From: Macrolepiota albuminosa
Lineage: Eukaryota > Basidiomycota > Agaricomycetes > Agaricales > Agaricaceae
NCBI GenBank assembly: GCA_027475525.1
Contig: JAMWFC010000109.1
Span: 496,001 to 560,000, forward strand
Direction: 5' to 3'
DNA: 64,000 nt
Of the stretch, positions 33,801-45,028 are shown piece after piece (position 1 is the first letter of the stretch; every line of letters begins with the position of its first letter). The notes under the pieces were generated by a model. That model was given only the letters and a program-made list of their open reading frames with translations, searched no databases and was not told the DNA's origin. The translations under genes were made by a program, and so were the position numbers.

Positions 33801-36311
33801 TCATGCAGTCAACAGCTCTGTATGCACATCAGCAAAATGAGAAGGCAGAACAATATATACGTACCATCGAAGACACAGCACAATCGTTAATGGCCGAATC
33901 TGGATTACCAATGTCTTTTCTCGGCGACACTGTACTCACAGCTCAATATCTATGCAATCGTTTACCATCAACAACACTACCGGGTCTCACAACTCTGTAT
34001 GAATTATTGGAAGGTGTTAAGCCAGATCTGTCCCATCTTCGAGTATGGGGTTGTCAATGTTTCGTATTGAACCCCAAGGAAACAAGAAAGAAAGGGGATC
34101 TAAAAAGATTTGAAGCAATTTTCGTTGGGTATGATGAAAACAGGATTGGTTGGCGAGTTCGTGATTTGAATGGACGGTATTATTTTTCGAGAGATGTCAT
34201 ATTCAACAAAAATATCCATGGACGACTACAACCAGGAATATCTTCAAATACAACTCACCATCAACCTACATCCCCATCGTCACCCACTTCCTTATCAAAA
34301 CAACCGAGTTTGGAGACTACCACAAAGATCACGATACCTCACTCGGACGAATCTTCTATTACTCATCAATGGCCGAGACAGATAGTTCAACAAACAGAGG
34401 CTGGAAAGACCTTTTTTGAGAAAATGGCAAGGAGAAATGAAAAACTCACCAAACTGCGAGCAGATCGTAATGCAATGGTGGCACCACATCAAGGTCTTTC
34501 TGCGATTCTGGATATTGATTCATTAATGAAGACCGCCTGCTTCTCTGGCACCATGAATGACCTTATGGAGTTAGAGGATTCCATCATGTTCGACTTCAAA
34601 GCTTATGTGACATTTGGAAATGATACACCACCTTTTCGTAATGAAGCTCAGGAATATAACTTGTCAAAAGCTCCGGAAAATTTTCGAGAGGCGATGAAGA
34701 GACCAGATGCGAAAATTTGGTGGCGAGCTATGAGAGAAGAAGTTGAGAGCTTGAGAGAACAAGGTGTCTTCGCATCGGCAACGTTACCAGAGGGGAAGAA
34801 AGCCATTGGTGTTAGATGGGTCTACGCATTCAAACACAATCCGGATGGCACGATCATCTAAGGGAAGGAAAAAGCCAGACTGATGGCTCAAGGATTCAGT
34901 CAACGACCGGAGGATTATGGGTCTACTTATGCTCCTGTAGCCAAGATGACGAGCATTCAGATTGCACTGGCGTATGCAGCAATGAAAGACTTCGAAATTT
35001 TTTCATTTGATGTTAAAACCATTTTCCTAAATGCACCTTTATTGCATGAACTATATTGCAAACAGATCCCGGGATTTCCGGATGAAGATCCAAAGAAAGT
35101 CAACAAACTCTTATGGGCGATATACGGATTGAAGCAATCTTCGCGCGAATGGTATAACCTACTTAGGGAAGTTTTAGAAGGCATTGGGTTAACCAGATGT
35201 GAAGTTGACCAAGCGATATTCTTTGGAACATTCAAAACTTCTCCTCATCATTCCATTCCAAAACCGACAGATGGAGCGGACCTATTCATCATTATTTGCG
35301 TCCATGTGGACGATGGACTAAATATAACAAATTCAAAGGAACTCTATGAATAGGTATTAGGGGAGATGAACAAATGATTTCAAGTAAAGGATTCCGGTGC
35401 AACGTCCTTATATCTTGGTATACGGATCAATCGGGATAGACACGAGAGGAAACTATGGCTATCACAAAAGGGTTACATTCTTGATCTGTTGGCAACGTAT
35501 CATTTACTGGGACGCTACACCTTTATTGTTGCCCCTTGCTGGCAAATTGGACGATCTTCCAGAACCACCAGCTAATGCAATCCCAGAAATTGCGGATAAT
35601 GACATCAAAGTTCACTATCAACGGCTTGTTGGATCCATTTTATATCTTAGCCTCTGTACTCAACCCGACTTAGCATTTATGGCTATGTCCTTGGGGCAGT
35701 ATAATGCAAATCCCACTAGAGCCCATCTTTTGGCAGCAAAACGAGTTCTCCAATATCTTCTGGGCATGAAAGATTATGCCCTCGAATACAATTTCTCCGA
35801 CTCGACAACAACTCTACCCACTAAACTTGTTCTACCGGCAGACTTCGGAGCGGTTGACGCAGATTAGGCGTCAGACTCATCAAATCAGAAAAGTACCACA
35901 GGATACGCGTTCTTTCTATATTCTAGCCTTATTTCTTGGTCTTCAGTCAAACAATGCATGATTGCGTTGTCATCTACGGAAGCAGAATATATGGCATTAT
36001 CGCATGCCATGTGTGAAGCCTTAGCGATTAGGTACCTTCTCACTTCTCTCAGTCTTCCGATACCGCGACCATTTCCGATTTTCTGTGACAACAAAAGTGC
36101 CCTGGACATTGCGAACTCGGACTCCATAACATCAAGATCGAAACACATTGACATTAGGTACCACTTCATTCGTGAACATTTAGCTACAGGATCATTTAAA
36201 ACTTCGTGGATATCCACCTCCGACATGGTCGCCGACATTCTTACAAAACCTTTGTCCAAAGAACTTCATAACAAATTCGTTAAATCACTTGGTATTGTTT
36301 CTCGTTTATGA
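30857..36311 (+). pseudogene. Copia 1 Gag-Pol polyprotein (degenerate)
   Basis: The N-terminal 30857-31855 part is extremely Pro-rich and not typical Gag. Gag-like sequence follows (LRRCFSVGSTAS, then WDFTHYERVQRFMDSIPDHR). Protease LILDSGCTTHI is near 32890, integrase from about 33340 (its HLRVWGCQCFV and GDLKRFEAIFVGYDE segments are typical of copia), RT from about 34680 (RWVYAFKHNPDG, RLMAQGFSQ, VHVDDGLNI), and RNase H at 35860-36311 (SSTEAEYMALSHAMCEA, FCDNKSALDIANSD, HIDIRYHFIREHL). Stops or frame changes occur near 31093, 31856, 32220, 33035, 33345, 34861 and 35353 and at several later points. The element cannot encode a full polyprotein. Confidence 0.92.
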
Positions 36312-36349
36312 TTCTTTTTCTCATGTACCCACTTCTACGCTGATGGGGT

Positions 36350-36576
36350 TGTGATATCCAGAGTGGAATAGTCAGCTTACAGTGGTCACATGATCATCAT
36401 ATTGAACTAAACATTTACGCGTCACACACCTCAGTTGTTCTCTATCATCTAGACGGGCACTGAGGTTGTGAGTGTTATGTTTTTTATACTTAGCATTATC
36501 CTAAGCTTATTACCTACGATACAGTGATTTGTTCCGTTGACTAGTTGACTATACTAGGGTGAGATCTAGCATAACA
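36350..36576 (+). repeat. Copia 1 3' LTR
   Basis: 227 bp, preceded by a purine run (gatgggg). Substitutions against the 5' LTR that I could see are transitions. Confidence 0.9.
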
Positions 36577-36598
36577 TACCTGATACACAATGGTGCAC

Positions 36599-37130
36599 GG
36601 TAGATGGGCTATCGGAGATTTTGGATCAGCTCAGAAGTGTTCTGCCTAAGCACCAATCTGATGATCTTCATGAGGAGGAATCTACAAGTGAAGCTTTCAT
36701 CCATGCACACAGTAACGATGCAACAACGTCTTTAACTCTGACCAAACATCCCTTTTGAATTGATAACGAGTAGGACAAGTTTTGCAAAATGTTGTTCTAG
36801 TTTGAATAATGATGTTTTGCGAATTTTGTTCCAAGTTTGAAGACCATTTGTAAAATCTTCTGAATATAGATCATACGATAAGCTCATATTGAGAGTTTAC
36901 AGGTGAGCCAGGTGGTTTACTGACATATATGGTCACACAGCCATGGTAACCAAGTCACGAGTCTGAAAAACACACGATACACTAACGTAACAGAAGCATT
37001 CATTGGGCATGGAATAGAAGGCCGTTGGTCCATACGACAACTGGTCATCAGACCAATGGCGGAAGCACTCACTGCGCATCTAAATAAATAGGCGAGACCA
37101 ACTTACCAGGTCAAGGTAGTTGCGTCTGCA
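36599..37130. other. Intergenic; upstream region of the NmrA-like gene
   Basis: An open stretch just right of the large element (36577-36756, ending TGA) reads VDGLSEILDQLRSVLPKHQ and could be the end of a gene the element entered; no partner was found on the left. The rest has no coding signal and presumably holds the NmrA-like promoter. Confidence 0.4.
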
Positions 37131-38279
37131 ATGAAGCTCATCGTGATTGTCGGAATCACTGGCACCCAGGTAACATAGGTGATTCTGTTCGATTTTACAA
37201 AAGTTCTGATATCGGATAAAATAACAGGGAGGATCAGTTGCCAATGTATTTCTCTCAGAGCCAGGGTGGCGCATTCGGGGTGTTACTCGTAACCTCTCCC
37301 AGGAGACTAGTAAGAATCTTGAGGCAAGAGGTATCGAAATGGTCGCAGGAGACCTCGACAATCCTGCCTCCCTCATTCCCGCCTTCGAAGGTGCTCATGC
37401 CATCTTTGGAGTCACCGATTTTTGGCAACCCATCCTTCACCCCGAAAATACCTTACCTCTTCCTCCGGATCAGCCTCGGAACAAGGCCTGTTATGATCTA
37501 GAGGTTCGACGTGGTAAAAATCTCGCCAACGCCGCTGCACAGGTTTCTACCCTGGAACGCTTCGTGTTTTCCTCAGTGTCGGATGCTAAAAAATGGAGCA
37601 AGGGAAAGTATTCGAGGGCGTATCACTTTGATTCCAAAGCCGCAGTGGTTGATTATATCAGAGAGAGTCTCCCAGATCTCTCAAAGAAGATGTCAACCGT
37701 GTACATCGGTTTCTATGCAACTAATTGGAAGGTCTTTCCGTTTATCGCGCCACAAAAGGTGCGTTGTGTTGTCTCAGTTCCCTGCAATGTCGGATACAAT
37801 CGTTTTTCTAGCAACCCGATGGAACTTATGTACTCTCCTTGCCTGCAAACCCCAACAGTCCCTTTCCTATGATTGACACAAACAAAGACACGGGAAATCT
37901 CGTACGTGCATTGTTACAGGTACCTCCCGGCAAGAGTGTGGTGGGCTTCGGCTCTATGATCAGCTGGGACGAATATATGAAGTTATGGGGTAATATTCTT
38001 GGGATTCCAGGATGCAGATACCAGCAAATCGACTTGGAGACGGCAGCCAAGCTCGCTCCCGACGCGGAAGTTGGCTATGATGTAGCAGAAGGTTTTGCTT
38101 TCACAGCAGAATTTGGGTTTAATGGAGGAGATCCTACTGTGCTTCATCCACAAGACGTGAGTTACCAGCGTTGTCGTCTAGGCTCATGTATCTGACGCCA
38201 GCTCAAGCTTGGCGTCGATTGCCCGACTACGAGCATGGAAACTTATATTCGTAACGAAGACTGGTCCTCGATTTTGTGA
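37131..38279 (+). CDS. NmrA-like NAD(P)-binding Rossmann-fold protein
   Basis: The family comprises atypical short-chain dehydrogenases, some acting as redox sensors (NmrA, HSCARG) and others as reductases. Exons 37131-37169, 37228-37758, 37812-38156 and 38202-38279 give 330 residues, the usual family size. The N-terminus MKLIVIVGITGTQ...GGSV is the dinucleotide-binding glycine loop (TGxQGG), split by the first intron. RGVTRN and GDLDNPASL follow as expected for the second and third strands, then FVFSSVSDAKKWSKGKYS and the substrate region. All introns obey GT-AG and keep frame, and no damage is seen. The substrate cannot be told from sequence. Confidence 0.9.
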
Positions 38280-39166
38280 TACTCATTGATGATGTTCTTG
38301 TGCCATCTACTGTACACGTTGAGAATGACATGATACATGTAACCACATAAAACTGAGTGGGCCAGCATACCAATCGCGAGGTAAGAATACTATGAAGGAT
38401 GACTTGGTTTTGTCCAAGCTATTGATTTTTCTGATATCCGAGTTGTCTGTTCAAAAATTTTAACATGAACCTTCCTACTAATGGTTCAGCTCATGCTGAA
38501 ACGGTTTTTCTTTCGTGGCGTTTATCGTTAGGTACTCTCAAGCTTGAACTTTGGAGTCACATAAAACCAAGCGTGGGAGGTCAATTTTTTCTCTTCCAGT
38601 GAAGAGAATTGTCTCTCGAAATATACAGGATAATCAGTGCCTTTCGAAACCGCATGACATTCCGTAGCTTATGTTGGGTATCATAAACCAATAACCGCTT
38701 CAACAAGTCCAGGAACAGCGTCATAAAAATCGAGCACTAAACGAATCCGTTAGTCGTTGTAATCCGAGTAGATCCTGATACACACTGATGATACCAAACC
38801 TCTGACCCTTGCGTTCCTTGAGCCAGGGAAGAAGCTTTTGGTTGACACCCAGAAATCCGACCCATTCCCGAGAGCCATCACCTAATAATTGTTTAAGTAT
38901 ACCATCCCAAGAATAACGAAAACCATATAAAGAAACATATGTAATGCAGTTGTTTCTCAACAATGGTGGCTTTTTGAAGTCGGTGGTCACTGGACATCGA
39001 CCTTGGTCAAGCTTTGCAGGCTACGACCACATGATTTGGTCTGGAAGAAGTTGATGAGGGTCGTTGAAGATGCAGCCAAGCTGGGCAAGGAAAACGAGGG
39101 GATTTCAGAACGGGCGTTTGATCAACGTCGTTTTGTAGAATTAAAAGAGGCTTTTCACGCAAGGCT
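38280..39166. other. Intergenic, no supported gene
   Basis: A minus-strand open frame at 38721-38990 (ILKQLLGDGSREWVGFLGVN) is the only coding-like trace. It has no clear start, splice partner or recognised family. It may be a relic or the tail of a gene. Confidence 0.4.
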
Positions 39167-39254
39167 TTAGGCCTCAAAAAATACAGATCCTGATCGGAGT
39201 CGTGACGAGCCATGCCAGGTGAATGAGTGGTTGTCAAGGGGTTTCCGGCCTGCG

Positions 39255-39408
39255 AAGGGGATCTTTGCCTGATAAGATACATCAAATCAGAAAACTGAAG
39301 CGGAAAAGCGAAAGTTTGTGTAAGAGTTACCAAGGGGATCTTTGCCTGATAAGATACATCAAATCAGAAAACTGAAGCGGAAAAGCGAAAGTTTGTGTAA
39401 GAGTTACC
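39255..39408. repeat. Exact 77-bp tandem duplication G
   Basis: 39255-39331 equals 39332-39408. It is the only one of the seven outside the KDZ element and covers the last intron and acceptor of the RING gene. Confidence 0.97.
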
Positions 39409-39473
39409 TCAACATCATGCTTCGATTTGTACAAATCGCGTGAGATTTGGGCGTGCCCTTGTAGGGGTTTTTT

Positions 39474-39837
39474 TGTTGGTATTTTCACCATTTCACAATT
39501 GTCACACCAGCCGCTTATCACACAGGGCCACTGGCCATCGCCACCGATGCTTTGTATCAATCCTTTCACTCACAGGGCCACTGGCCACTACCACCGATGC
39601 TTTGTACCAGTCTCTCCATTGTCTCGCACATATATATACGCTACTACGTTAGATGAGCCCCTCAGTCGTTTATACTGGACTGAGGGGTGAGTAGACTACG
39701 CTTTTCTTACCATTTACTTATGAACTGACTATTCCGTAGAATAACTCATACTTGTTCTTAGGTATAGTCCGAATACAGTCGTTTATACTGGACTGAGGGA
39801 ATAACTCATACTTGTTCTTAGGATCTGATTTCTAACA
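39474..39837 (+). repeat. Copia 2 5' LTR
   Basis: 364 bp, TGTTGG to CTAACA. It contains two cacagggccactggcca blocks and two ataactcatacttgttctta blocks 60 bp apart, present in both LTRs. Confidence 0.95.
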
Positions 39838-39995
39838 GGTTATGGGCATACTGTCGATTACTCTCTAAAGGAAGTTATCGACATCAGACCTCAGGACTAT
39901 TCTTTAGACCTCTGTCCGGATTTATCACGTGCCGCGTCGCGTACCTCGTTGTCTTTGTCTATTGTCTTTGTCGTTTCCTGGTGATTTCGCTCGCC

Positions 39996-42900
39996 ATGGC
40001 CCCCGTATCCCCGTCCTCCGCTTGGCCCACTGATGCTGCCAACCCCTCCGTTCCCGAACGTATCATACGCCACAGGTGGGAGGGCCCTAAGTACTCTCGT
40101 GCGGAGGGGAACTTCACCCAGTGGACCGAGAAACTCAAGGATGCTCTTATCCTCAACAGGATATATTCCCATGTTTTCAATACGGTTCCTCCTCGTCCAG
40201 ATATTGACACAGAACCTCGTGCACACGCAAATTGGGGGCTGAATGATCGCCTCGCCATCACGTTCATCAAGTCCGCGCTCGACAATGCCAAGCACCGCGA
40301 TCTTATCACCGACCAGGGAGCAGCTCAGTGCTTCACGGACCTGAAGACGCGTGCGCAACGGGAAGGCCCCATCAAACAGATCGCTCTTCTTCAGGAGGCG
40401 TTGTCCACGTACTGCTCCACCTCGGAGCCCTTGCCCATCACGGCTGGCCGTATCACTGACACAGTCAGACGCGCTTTCGACATCGGAACAGTCGACAAGG
40501 ATCTTTTCACGTGCATTGCTTTACTGAATAGCCTCAACGACCCGTCGTTCGAGTCCTTGCAAAATTCTGTCTCCACTATCCTCAGCAAGAGTTCTCAGAG
40601 CGCACCGTGCAGCCCAACCGACATCCGTATTCTCATGGAAAATGCCCAAAATATCCTTAACTCCAAGGCAAAGTCCATCCACGCCACAGCATTTAGCGCG
40701 AAAGGGGGCGTGAGGTCGACGGACTTACCAGGACATAACCATGGTCCTGGGGCAACTTGCTGTGAGAACTGTTTCGCGCTAAAGAGGCCGTGCAAGGGAC
40801 ATACGAAAGCGTACTGCGTACAGAAAGGTGGAGGCATGGCTGGAAAGCCTATTGCTGAAGCTCAGGAAGCGCAAAGAGCCTCAAGGGCGCGAACCAACAC
40901 ACCTGCGAAATCTTCACCCAAAACCACAACTAATACATCTTCCCCAAAATCCTTCGTCGCTGTCACTGGATTGGACGGGAAACTGTGGTACGTGGATCCA
41001 TCGCAGCTTGGTCAGCTTCCAGCTCCCGCCGAAACGGCAGCCATCGCAGAAATCGCGACCTCCACATCAGAGCCGGCCACCTATCGCAGCACAGAATGCT
41101 GGGAGCACGTCGGGTTTACTGCCATAGAGGAACCCTTCACCACTGTTAACTGGACCACTCACGCCGAACAAATCAAAGACAATATCCTTGCTGCCGACGT
41201 AACGCCAACCGCTCAGACAGGCCGCTTACCCGTTCCATCACTACGAACGACTCCCTTCCTCATCGATTCAGGGGCAACCGTTCACATTTCCCCTTGCCGC
41301 GAAGATTTTCAAACTCTGAAACCGATCCAACCGCGTAAGGTAAAAGGGCTTGGTGGATCTACGGTCACGGCAATCGGGATTGGTAACATACGGCTCCACA
41401 TCGCTAAAGGCGCTGATATTGTCCTACAAGATGCACTCTATATTCCCAATGTGACCGTTCGCCTCATCTCAGTCAGCTCACTCGCCACGCACTCTGGCCT
41501 AGACACCACATTCGATAACTCATCAGTCAGAATCGTTGATTGATCCACACGCACACTTGTTGCTCGAGGAATCCTAGCCCCAGATCAACGCTTGTACACC
41601 CTTAACCTTAACTCGGTCTCTTCCGAACACCGCGCATTTTCGCTCCAACACACGTGTACCCTGGAAACCTGGCATCGTCGTCTCGGACATGCCAATTACC
41701 AGACCGTCCTGGACATGGCAAAGACTGGATTGATCCCAGGTACGCCCTCTGTCCTCACATCCAAACCACCTAAATGTAATTCATGCATCCTCGGAAAACA
41801 GACGAGGAGCACAGTTCCTAAGGTGCGGGAGGAGGGACGGAGAGCGACGCGGAAGTTAGAGATAGTTTGGGTCGATCTTGCAGGTCCTCAGGCTGTAGTA
41901 TCCCGAGGGGGTTACAAATACATAATGAATGTTGTCGATGACTACACGAGTGAACACTGGTCAATACTGTTACGCAACAAGGCCGAAGCATTCACCCACC
42001 TCAAAGCATGGCAACTAGCACGGGAAAACGAGGCACAGACTAAACTTGGCACATATCGAACCGGCCACGATGGTGAACTCGATGGGCGAGACATGCAAGC
42101 CTGGCTTATGTCTCGTGGAACCGAACAACAGTACGGGGCGGCTCACACGTCAGCGCACATTGGACGCGTCGAACGGATGCACCGCACGCTCATGGGGAAG
42201 GCACGCGCTATGCGGATAGCCGCAGGATGTCCACCTAATTTATGGGATGAGTTTTACATGACTGCTTCACATATTCATAAGCGAACGCTCACCAAATCTG
42301 TGAAAGACATAACCCCGCACGAAGCCTGGACGGGTCGACGGCCAAAATACTCCTACATGAAGGAGATAGGCTGCAAAGCCTTCGTCCTCATCCTCTCAGA
42401 GCATAACCCAAAGATCTACGCAAGATCAATTGAGTGCGTATTAGTTGGCTATGCGAAGAACTCTAAAGCGTATAGGTGTTACAAAAAATCGACCGGGAAA
42501 ATCTACGAGACTTTCCATGTAAAGTTCTGTGAGAGTCATGAAGAGCCATCTCATATTAGTAGCTCACCTCCAGACCCCGTCGACGTCGAACGAGCACCTG
42601 CTCAGCACCAACTTGACCTTGCCAGCCCTGATAATGACCTCCCCATCACCTCAGGAGGAGCACCACAACCTATCGATCATACTCAATCGGAGTTCGTCAC
42701 TCCACATAACGTGCCTCCGATCCCCCAGCTCCGTCGATCCCATCGTATACCGGTCCCGACTGCCAGAGCCAATCCAGAAGGTGCGCACGAATCACGTACT
42801 CAGAGAGCAGTACAAGAGTCCATAGCCGCAGGAGAGCATGTACGTGCCCAGCGTGAGGCAACAAAGGCTGCAAATCAGCAATCGGGAACACCCGATCAAG

Positions 42901-44618
42901 GTACCAAGGACCCGATCATTAGTCAGGGTCCAGGCGACCCGGATCTTGCCAGCATTGCGTCATTACAGGACATCGAGTACTTATTGACTGCCACTCACGA
43001 GTTGAAAGAGTTCCCTTTAGCGCCAGACTTCATCGACGAGCCGCGTACTTGGGCTGAAGCGAGGAATTCAGCTGATGCGAGTCACTGGGAAACAGCATAC
43101 CGAGACGAACTCAATTCCTTAAAAGAAATGGGCGTCTATCGACTCGTACCTCGCTCAGCGGTACCGGCAGGCCAAAAGGTGAGAACAGGACGCCCTGTAT
43201 TCAAAATCAAACGAGATGAGCATGGACACGCCGTCAGGTTTAAAGTCAGACTGGTATTCCGAGGCCACGAACAAATATACGGTCGCGACTATACCAAAAC
43301 TACGTCACCCACAGCACGCATGGAATCATGGCGGATCCTGCTCCATCTGGCAGCCGTAAAAGGCTGGGACGCAACGCAGATTGATGTCAAGACGGCCTTC
43401 CTATACGGTATTCTTCCCGAGGACGAGACACAGTACATGAGGCAACCCGACGGATTTGAGGAAGAGGGCAAGGAGGACTGGGTCTGGATGTTGGTAAAGG
43501 GACTATATGGTATGAAGCAAGCGGGGAGGATTTGGAACCAAGCAGTGAATGACAACATGGCGTCTTGGGGATTCAAACGTTTGGAGTGCGAGTCTTGCAT
43601 CTTCTTCCGAGTCACTGACCACGGCACGGTCATTGCAGCGCTTCACGTCGACGATTTTCTCTCTGTTGCGAGTAGCAAAGAGGAAAACGAACGATTCAAG
43701 GCTCAGATGCAACAAATATGGACGATCTCGGACCTAGGAGTCCCTCGTTTCGTAGTGGGCATCGCCGTGGACTGGGATCGCGCCAACAGATGCGTTAAAC
43801 TGTCTCAAACCGCGCTCATCGACAAAATTATTCATCAATTTGGTCAGGCTAGCGCTACACCCTTATCCTTGCCCATGGACCCTAACACGAAACTACGACG
43901 CGTCGACCGTGACTCATTATCCCCAGAAGAACGTCGCACTATGGAAAACACGCCCTACAGGCAGCTTGTCGGATGCTTACTATACGTTGCCATATCCACC
44001 CGACCCGACATCGCGTTTGCCGTACAACAGCTTACACAATACTTAGATTCCTATGCGAGCTCACACTGGAATGCGGCAATTCGACTGGTCCGATACCTGA
44101 AAGGAACGCGCGATCTCCAGCTCCACCTCGGCGGCCCGGACTCAGACGTCAAACTCACTGGCTTTACCGACTCTGACTGGGCCAGCTGCCCTGATACTCG
44201 CCGCAGCGTAGGAGGCTATGTATGGAGTCTTGGATCGGGAGCGGTGTCGTGGGCAGTCAGAAAGCAGCGGACAGTAGCTGCATCTTCCTGCGAAGCAGAG
44301 TACATGGCCGCGTTCGAAAGTGCTCAGGAATGTATTTGGCTTCGAGCGTTAATGAAAGGCATCGGATACGATTTTTCGATTCAACCGACTCAAATGTTCT
44401 GTGACAACGACTCTGCTATTGCTCTATCCGAGGACCCCCTTCTTCACGCTCGCGTAAAACACGTCGACATTAAATATCATTTTCTCCGGGAACGCGTTCA
44501 GTCCGACGAGATTACCCTACTTCGCGTACCATCGAAGGAAAACACAGCGGACATATTCACGAAAGCTCTCCCCACTCCGGCATTTACTTACCTTCGCCCT
44601 CGACTTGGTCTTCGCTGA
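39996..44618 (+). CDS. Copia 2 Gag-Pol polyprotein with one in-frame UGA
   Basis: From ATG 39996 the frame has 1,541 codons to TGA 44616-44618, broken once by TGA at 41541-41543. Gag: PKYSRAEGNFTQWTEKLK and a CENCF...CKGHTKAYC knuckle (about 40760). Protease: FLIDSGATVHISPC (about 41260). Pre-integrase zinc: HRRLGHANYQ...CNSCILGKQTR; integrase DLAGPQ, VVDDYTSEHW and HIGRVERMHRTLM (D, D, E). RT: QIDVKTAFLYG, KGLYGMKQAGRIW and LHVDDFLSVAS. RNase H: FTDSDWASCPDTRRSVGGY, SCEAEYMA and FCDNDSAIAL, ending KHVDIKYHFLRERV. The stop lies between protease and integrase. Being the only defect in a young copy, it is either a fresh nonsense mutation or a readthrough/sequence error; next codon context TGATCC is not a known strong readthrough signal. 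Confidence 0.95.
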
Positions 44619-44664
44619 GGAAACCATGATTCCACGCGAGGAGGAGCGTCTGGGTGAGGAGGAG

Positions 44665-45028
44665 TGTTGGTATTTTCACCATTTCACAATTGTCACACCA
44701 GCCGCTTATCACACAGGGCCACTGGCCATCGCCACCGATGCTTTGTATCAATCCTTTCACTCACAGGGCCACTGGCCACTACCACCGATGCTTTGTACCA
44801 GTCTCTCCATTGTCTCGCACATATATATACGCTACTACGTTAGATGAGCCCCTCAGTCGTTTATACTGGACTGAGGGGTGAGTAGACTACGCTTTTCTTA
44901 CCATTTACTTATGAACTGACTATTCCGTAGAATAACTCATACTTGTTCTTAGGTATAGTCCGAATACAGTCGTTTATACTGGACTGAGGGAATAACTCAT
45001 ACTTGTTCTTAGGATCTGATTTCTAACA
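44665..45028 (+). repeat. Copia 2 3' LTR
   Basis: Same length and, by eye, same sequence as the 5' LTR. Confidence 0.95.

Larger units (their letters stand above)
30485..36576 (+). mobile_element. Ty1/copia LTR retrotransposon 1 (degenerate)
   Basis: 5' LTR 30485-30776 (292 bp) and 3' LTR 36350-36576 (227 bp) begin TG and end CTAGCATAACA. The flanking 5-bp duplication is tacct (30480-30484, 36577-36581). The length difference is a ~67-bp extra segment in the 5' LTR that partly repeats LTR sequence. ggttatgggc directly follows the 5' LTR and can pair with the anticodon region of initiator Met tRNA, the primer used by copia itself. The order protease-integrase-RT-RNase H is copia-type. Confidence 0.93.
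19130..36598. mobile_element. Large decayed inverted-repeat element with KOW, alpha-kinase and integrase-core genes
   Basis: Left and right ends are inverted copies: both read inward GTGCACCAT, then GTATCAGGTAGG and ATTTCG. On the right, the last stretch (36577-36598) is separated from the rest by a copia element inserted at tacct. Excluding copia the element is about 11.4 kb. Inside are three decayed plus-strand genes: an Spt5/KOW-like protein, an alpha-type kinase and an integrase-core protein. The integrase-core protein is the obvious candidate transposase; that assignment is inference. No convincing target duplication is visible (flanks ggtatg/ggtaga). Stops replacing Trp codons are frequent throughout. 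Confidence 0.75.
39474..45028 (+). mobile_element. Ty1/copia LTR retrotransposon 2 (young)
   Basis: 5,555 bp. LTRs 39474-39837 and 44665-45028 are both 364 bp and I found no difference between them. The flanking duplication is ttttt (39469-39473, 45029-45033). The primer site ggttatgggc follows the 5' LTR as in copia 1, and a purine run gggtgaggaggag precedes the 3' LTR. One long reading frame covers nearly the whole interior with a single stop. It inserted in an exon of the RING gene. Confidence 0.96.

Noticed and set aside
36577..36756. 60-codon open stretch next to the large element as the end of a disrupted gene
   Set aside because: No matching continuation on the left side of the element and no recognisable family.
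39663..39837. Repeated blocks inside the copia 2 LTR that could look like assembly duplication
   Set aside because: The same internal repeats occur in both LTRs with a 60-bp period, so they are native to the family.
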